From NCBI RefSeq assembly GCF_014656435.1, contig NZ_BNCK01000003.1:186001-250000 (forward strand): a stretch of 64,000 nucleotides of DNA, given 5' to 3'. Both the position numbers and the translations under genes were made by a program. Under the pieces are notes generated by a model. It did no database searches and was not told where the DNA came from. It worked only from the letters and a program-made list of their open reading frames with translations. This stretch comes from Thalassotalea marina. Its GTDB lineage: Bacteria > Pseudomonadota > Gammaproteobacteria > Enterobacterales > Alteromonadaceae. This document shows, in pieces, positions 60,265 through 64,000 of this stretch (positions are counted from its first letter, which is position 1; every line of letters begins with the position of its first letter).

Positions 60265-61461
60265 TTACTGTTCTTCTTCAGGTAAACATGCGCAAAAAGC
60301 TTCAGCTAACATTAACAGGGCTTCTCTTTTTTCTGGCAAAAATGAGTACTTGTTATAGATATGCTGCATCTTAGGGAGTTTATGGTTTAAACATATTTCG
60401 GCGACTTGATCAGATATGCCGAGTTTTGCCAATAATGTTCTTGTTGTTCTGCGGATATCGTGTGGTGCTAAAGCAAACGGTAGATTTAGATTCTTGAATG
60501 CGTGGTTTAACGTATCATGATAAACATGGGGGACACGGCTTTGCTTTCTTGCCGGAAACACATAATCGCTGCCACAGGCTCTTATTTTTAGTTCATCAAG
60601 CCAAACGATGACTTGTGGTGAGAGTGGAACTAAGAACTCACGGCGCGGTTTTGTTCTCTCCGCTGGAATTGTCCACAACAACTCGTCAAAGTCGAATTCT
60701 TCCCACTTAGCCCCTAACAGTTCCATCTTTCTAGTTGCCGTACAAAACAGCAAGCAGGTTGCTAGGTAGTTATCTCTACTAAAGGCGGTGCCTGCTGCTT
60801 CGGCTATGTCGAAAAACTGTCTGATTTGTTTTTCATTTAAATAGGTATCTTTTGGCCTTTCTTCACCGCCTGCATCCATAGCTGTGAAGGATAGGGCTAG
60901 GTTATGACGAATTAAATCGAGCTTAACAGCATGTTTAAATAACGCCTTCAGTAAATAAAGCGATTTATTTGCTATCGAAGGTCTCGGTGCTTTTGTTCGT
61001 GTGCCTTTTTTGATTCTCTGCAGTACATCAGAAATCTCCAAACCGTTTATTTCTTTAATTGAGCGATTACCTAATGGCTGCTGTAAATTCATTTCATAAA
61101 GGCGCTTTAAACGACCTGCATGCGCATAACGAGATTCAATGATTGTTTCGAAATAATGTTCAAAGACTGCATTTAAGGTATTACGTGCTTGAAACTCTGC
61201 TTTACGTTTTTCCATTAAAGGGTCGATACCGTTTGCAAGCTGGTGGCGAAAAAATAAGACTTTCTGTCTTGCTTCTTTTAACGAAATAGTTGGATAGGGG
61301 CCAATAGCGATCACCGAACGTTTTCCGTTAATTTGATAACGGAAATTAAAACTCGCATATCCAGATTTAGTGAGTGAAAAAAATAGGCCATCTTTATCGG
61401 CAATTCCGCGAGTTGGCTCTGCCTTTTTGATGATAGATTTTAGTATGGTCTCAGTTAACAT
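60265..61461 (-). CDS. Island integrase, P4-type tyrosine recombinase
   Basis: A 398-aa integrase with an N-terminal DUF4102-like arm-binding domain (FNFRYQINGKRSVIAIGPYPTISLKEARQK) and a catalytic domain with Arg in FCTATRKMELLGAKW, H-x-x-R in APHDIRRTTRTLL, His in CLNHKL and nucleophile Tyr in MQHIYNKYSF. A GGAGG ribosome-binding site lies six bases before the ATG. It sits 180 bp from the yicC stop, next to the right attachment site, so it is the enzyme expected to insert and excise the island. Confidence 0.93.
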   Translation of the reverse strand: MLTETILKSIIKKAEPTRGIADKDGLFFSLTKSGYASFNFRYQINGKRSVIAIGPYPTISLKEARQKVLFFRHQLANGIDPLMEKRKAEFQARNTLNAVFEHYFETIIESRYAHAGRLKRLYEMNLQQPLGNRSIKEINGLEISDVLQRIKKGTRTKAPRPSIANKSLYLLKALFKHAVKLDLIRHNLALSFTAMDAGGEERPKDTYLNEKQIRQFFDIAEAAGTAFSRDNYLATCLLFCTATRKMELLGAKWEEFDFDELLWTIPAERTKPRREFLVPLSPQVIVWLDELKIRACGSDYVFPARKQSRVPHVYHDTLNHAFKNLNLPFALAPHDIRRTTRTLLAKLGISDQVAEICLNHKLPKMQHIYNKYSFLPEKREALLMLAEAFCACLPEEEQ

Positions 61462-61516
61462 ATATATCCTCCAAATTTGTAGGGTTATTTGGACGACATT
61501 GGTGACTTGAGAGAGC

Positions 61517-61540
61517 GAACTACCACTCGCACTACCACTT
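61517..61540. repeat. Right copy of the subterminal direct repeat
   Basis: GAACTACCACTCGC followed by ACTACCACTT. It contains two exact ACTACCACT 9-mers with a CGC spacer and matches the left copy at 38069 in 20 of 21 bases. It lies about 55 bp before the integrase start and 105 bp inside the right attachment site, where integrase arm sites are usual. Confidence 0.65.
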
Positions 61541-61582
61541 TTTTGTATTTTTGGCCTAAATTATTCAAAATAATCTGGACGC

Positions 61583-61613
61583 TAAAAACACAAAAGCCCA
61601 GTATGACTGGGCT
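61583..61613 (-). terminator. Terminator for yicC supplied by the island
   Basis: AGCCCAGT (61595-61602) pairs with ACTGGGCT (61606-61613). On the minus strand it is followed by TTTTGTGTTTTT. It lies about 30 bp past the yicC stop and inside the island, so it ends yicC transcription before the integrase. Confidence 0.85.
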
Positions 61614-61643
61614 ATAGCGGAGGTGTTTGGACTCTAATGGATA

Positions 61644-62507
61644 TTATTCTATATTCTGGATCTGCTCACGCATTTGCTCAATTAACACTTTTAGTTCAAC
61701 GGCAGCGTTAGTAATGTCAGTATTGATTGATTTTGAGCCTAGGGTGTTAGCTTCACGGTTGAATTCTTGCATCATAAAGTCGAGGCGTCTGCCCTGTGCG
61801 CCACCTTTTTTCAAGATGCTGCGGGTTTCTTTTACATGTGAAAATAAACGGTCGGTTTCTTCGTCTACGTCCATTTTTTGTGCCAGCAATACTAGCTCTT
61901 GTTCAACGCGTTGTGAGTCTAGTTCTAGCTTTGCTTCTTCAAATTTTTCTAAAATACGATCGCGTTGCCATTGCACAATTTCAGGCATGCGTGCTTTTAC
62001 CGTTTCTGCTTGAGTTACTATGCCATCTAAGCGCTGTTCTATCAGCACTTTCATGTTTTCGCCTTCGCGAGCACGGGCAGCAATAAAGTCTTCAAGCGCT
62101 CGGTCAAAGCCTTTTAATAGGTCTACCTGAATTGCGTCCATGTCGGTTTCTTCGGCTTCCATCACACCCGGCCAACGCATAATTTCAACAGGGTTTACTT
62201 GGCTGTTTAACGTTTGTTCGTTGATCCAACCTGCGTGCTCTAATAGTTGGCTCGCCAGTTCTTTGTTTAAACTTAACTTGCCTTTGGCCGATGGATTTGG
62301 GTTAAAACGTAAACCACATTCTACTTTACCGCGAGCTAATGCTTTGCGAAAACGCTCACGTAAAACGGGCTCTATACCGCGAAATTGTTCAGGTAACCGA
62401 AAGTAGTTTTCTAAAAAGCGTTGGTTAACGCTGCGAATTTCCCAAATCGCATTGCCCCAGTCTTCTTTAATTTCTACGCGGGCAAAGGCGGTCATGCTGT
62501 GGATCAT
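61644..62507 (-). CDS. yicC: YicC family endoribonuclease
   Basis: A 287-aa protein, the same length as E. coli YicC. It starts MIHSMTAFARVE and contains 'WEIRSVNQRFLENYFRLPE', 'ALARGKVECGLRF', 'KMDVDEETDRLFSHVKETRSIL' and 'GRRLDFMMQEFNREANTLGSKS', all typical. YicC proteins are RNases involved in small RNA turnover. The ATG at 62507 is chosen over upstream frame extension since family members begin at this point. Its final codons (EQIQNIE) form the island's right attachment site and are intact, so the gene should remain functional. Confidence 0.95.
   Translation of the reverse strand: MIHSMTAFARVEIKEDWGNAIWEIRSVNQRFLENYFRLPEQFRGIEPVLRERFRKALARGKVECGLRFNPNPSAKGKLSLNKELASQLLEHAGWINEQTLNSQVNPVEIMRWPGVMEAEETDMDAIQVDLLKGFDRALEDFIAARAREGENMKVLIEQRLDGIVTQAETVKARMPEIVQWQRDRILEKFEEAKLELDSQRVEQELVLLAQKMDVDEETDRLFSHVKETRSILKKGGAQGRRLDFMMQEFNREANTLGSKSINTDITNAAVELKVLIEQMREQIQNIE
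61645..61663. repeat. Right attachment site of the island (3' end of yicC)
   Basis: TATTCTATATTCTGGATCT, matching 17 of 19 bases of the left site. Read on the minus strand it encodes the last residues and stop of YicC. Confidence 0.8.
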
Positions 62508-62695
62508 ATAAAACACCGAAGTCATTGAAGTAGTGCGATTATGCCAAAGGTAGGCAAGGGTCGCCACTATTACCAACGTTTATTTGTTTTTGATCAGTAT
62601 TTTGGGTGTGGCGCAAAGCAAGTTTGCACTTACTAAGCACCACCAAGGGAAGTAGGTTGCCAGTTGGCCATCCAGTGAACCAACCAGCGGGGAGC

Positions 62696-63874
62696 TTATA
62701 CAGCGTTTAATTGGTTATAAACCTCAATACAAGCACCTAATGTGTGATAGTCACATTTAGCACCCGCTGCGCTTTTCTCATTTGAGTATTTGGTATTGTT
62801 TAGTGTTAATACGCGATACCAAGCGCCGTGTTCATGGTCGATAAAGTTATCCCAGCAGTATTGCCACAAGGCGTTGTATTGCTGTAAATATTTTTCATCG
62901 TTTGTTTGTTGATACAACATGGCGGCCGCCGCTAAGCTTTCGGCTTGTACCCAAAAGTATTTGTCGGTATCACACCAATTGCCCTGTGGATCAAAGCCGT
63001 ATATTAACCCGCCGTGTTCTTTGTCCCACGCTTGTTGGTAAGAGCGGTCAAAAAATTCAGCCGCCTTTTCCACTAACCAAGCTTCAGGCGCAAGTTCGTT
63101 AATTAATAACAGTAATTTTGCCCATTCAGTTTGGTGACCCGGTTGGAAACCCCACGGACGATATAAGTTTTTTGGATCGTCTTTGTTGTAATCCCAGTCA
63201 GGTTCGAAGTTATCGTGGTAGTGTTCCCACACTAAACCGCCTGTTTTTGCTGCTTGTACTTGGCAGATATTTTTGGCCACCGTTTGTGCACGCTGTAAAA
63301 ACTTGTCATCACCTGTTGCTTGGTATGCCGCGATCATGGCTTCACAAATATGCATATTGGCATTTTGGCCACGATACGGCGATAACTCACCCGAAGTTGA
63401 AAGTTCATCGGCATACAAACCGTATTCCGCTTGCCAAAAGCGCTGTTCAAGTAACTCAAATACTTTATCGAGTTTTTCATTGCTTGTGATCACACCAGCT
63501 TTATAACTGGCCGCATAAGCTAACAACACAAAGGCATAGCCGTAGGCTTGTTGTGTCATATCACTTGGCGCATTGTTGGCTATTGTCCACGCATAACCTT
63601 GAGCTTCTTCTTGCCAATGCACGGTTTCTAAGTAGTTTAGGCCGTGTTTAATTTTGTCTAGGTGCTGTGTTTGCCCTAGGTATTTAACTGCAAGCGCATA
63701 GTTAACGATAATGCGCGTGCTGCTAACTAAATGTCTGACATCTTTGTCGAATAATGATCCATCATCATAAAAATTTTGAAAATACCCCCCAGCATTATCA
63801 ATAATATTTGGCTCGTAGAAGGAATAGATAGACGCGCAGTGGTCTGCCAAGAAGGTACGACTGTAAAAATTCAC
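62696..63874 (-). CDS. AGE-family sugar epimerase/isomerase
   Basis: A 392-aa (alpha/alpha)6-barrel enzyme of the N-acylglucosamine 2-epimerase/YihS group. Typical segments are 'GGYFQNFYDDGS', 'YGYAFVLLAYAASYKAG', 'NANMHICEAMIAAYQATGD', 'GFQPGHQTEWAKLLL' (His of the active site) and 'KYFWVQAESLAAAAMLY' (Glu/His region). Members interconvert aldoses and ketoses or epimerise, such as mannose and fructose or cellobiose. Start: a GTG at 63874 with AAAGGA six bases upstream, just after the previous gene's stop; the longer frame upstream overlaps that gene. Confidence 0.85.
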   Translation of the reverse strand: MNFYSRTFLADHCASIYSFYEPNIIDNAGGYFQNFYDDGSLFDKDVRHLVSSTRIIVNYALAVKYLGQTQHLDKIKHGLNYLETVHWQEEAQGYAWTIANNAPSDMTQQAYGYAFVLLAYAASYKAGVITSNEKLDKVFELLEQRFWQAEYGLYADELSTSGELSPYRGQNANMHICEAMIAAYQATGDDKFLQRAQTVAKNICQVQAAKTGGLVWEHYHDNFEPDWDYNKDDPKNLYRPWGFQPGHQTEWAKLLLLINELAPEAWLVEKAAEFFDRSYQQAWDKEHGGLIYGFDPQGNWCDTDKYFWVQAESLAAAAMLYQQTNDEKYLQQYNALWQYCWDNFIDHEHGAWYRVLTLNNTKYSNEKSAAGAKCDYHTLGACIEVYNQLNAV

Positions 63875-63884
63875 ACACTTTCCT

Positions 63885-64000
63885 TTATAACAATTCGATA
63901 AGATTAGTAAAATGTTGCGATACGTTGTGCTCTTGAGCCCCAAACGCATGCATTGCTTGCTCAAATTGAGCAAATGCCGGAAATGCCCCTTGCTGACTGA
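63885..64000 (-). CDS. C-terminal end of an unidentified gene (partial)
   Basis: A frame entering from the right edge ends with TAA at 63885-63887. The visible 37 residues contain FPAFAQFEQAMHAFGAQEHN and end in FTNLIELL. It stops 10 bp before the epimerase start, so both belong to one operon, probably for sugar use. The family cannot be named from this tail. Confidence 0.5.
   Translation of the reverse strand, partial: SQQGAFPAFAQFEQAMHAFGAQEHNVSQHFTNLIELL

Larger units (their letters stand above)
37967..61663. mobile_element. Genomic island integrated in the 3' end of yicC (23.7 kb)
   Basis: The ends are a near-identical 19-bp repeat, 17 of 19 bases, at 37967-37985 and 61645-61663. The right copy is the 3' end of the intact yicC gene (minus strand, QIQNIE stop). 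The left copy still reads EIQNIE stop on the minus strand, as expected for the displaced original gene end. A P4-type tyrosine integrase lies next to the right end. The yicC 3' end is a known insertion site of mobilizable islands such as MGIVflInd1 in Vibrio. Cargo: a MORC/Z1/AIPR restriction-like operon with a C5 methyltransferase, hipAB, recombinases, regulators and unknown genes. Confidence 0.85.

Noticed and set aside
38069-61540. The GAACTACCACTCGC repeats as the attachment cores
   Set aside because: They lie inside the yicC-derived repeats, and only the latter reconstruct the 3' end of the target gene.
63875-63973. Extension of the AGE-family epimerase to an upstream start
   Set aside because: The added residues overlap the end of the preceding gene in another frame and match no epimerase; the GTG at 63874 has a well-spaced ribosome-binding site.

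Overview
The window looks like a piece of chromosome from a marine, low-GC gammaproteobacterium of the Alteromonadales, perhaps near Colwellia or Thalassotalea. This is inferred from the gene mix: a carboxynorspermidine/carboxyspermidine polyamine pathway, TonB-dependent iron uptake, many sensor kinases, exported proteases and yicC. No rRNA, tRNA, CRISPR array or complete insertion sequence was seen.

Layout. 1-7.5 kb: end of a sugar-nucleotide dehydratase-like gene, an exported glutathione peroxidase/MltA-like pair, an M28 peptidase and a two-gene RND efflux pump. 7.6-11.1 kb: an exported DJ-1/PfpI protein and a membrane-bound winged-helix regulator with a beta-propeller, divergent from a small NTF2-like exported protein. 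11.3-15.8 kb: a two-component operon in which three envelope proteins lie between kinase and response regulator. 16.1-22 kb: a trypsin-like protease, then a hybrid kinase divergent from a phosphate-binding-like protein and a porin. 22.2-24.8 kb: a polyamine operon behind what looks like a leader-peptide attenuator. 24.8-30.9 kb: a complete FecI/FecR/TonB/ExbB/ExbD/TonB-dependent receptor locus with candidate Fur boxes. 31.2-35.5 kb: an MHYT-PAS hybrid kinase followed by an RpfG-type HD-GYP phosphodiesterase. 35.6-37.9 kb: small chromosomal genes.

From 37,967 to 61,663 lies a 23.7-kb genomic island in the 3' end of yicC. Its right end carries a tyrosine integrase beside the intact yicC. Its left end carries a displaced copy of the last codons of yicC (EIQNIE, stop). 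The left third is a predicted anti-phage restriction-modification-like cluster: a C5-cytosine methyltransferase and a tightly overlapping operon of TerB-like protein, MORC/paraMORC-type GHKL ATPase, Z1-domain helicase-like ATPase, PD-(D/E)XK nuclease and AIPR protein. The rest holds a serine recombinase, a winged-helix regulator divergent from a lipoprotein, a YkgJ cysteine-cluster protein, a hipA-hipB toxin-antitoxin pair in reversed order, two very small genes (27-aa membrane peptide; 51-aa SMP-like protein), a second tyrosine recombinase with an AlpA-like partner, and several unknown genes. After yicC comes an AGE-family sugar epimerase and the end of another gene of its operon.

The most interesting points are the MORC-Z1-AIPR defence operon with its TerB-like first gene, the short leader peptide plus terminator in front of the polyamine genes, the kinase-to-regulator operon with a TPR/beta-barrel protein, and the 27-aa peptide set between a strong ribosome-binding site and a terminator.
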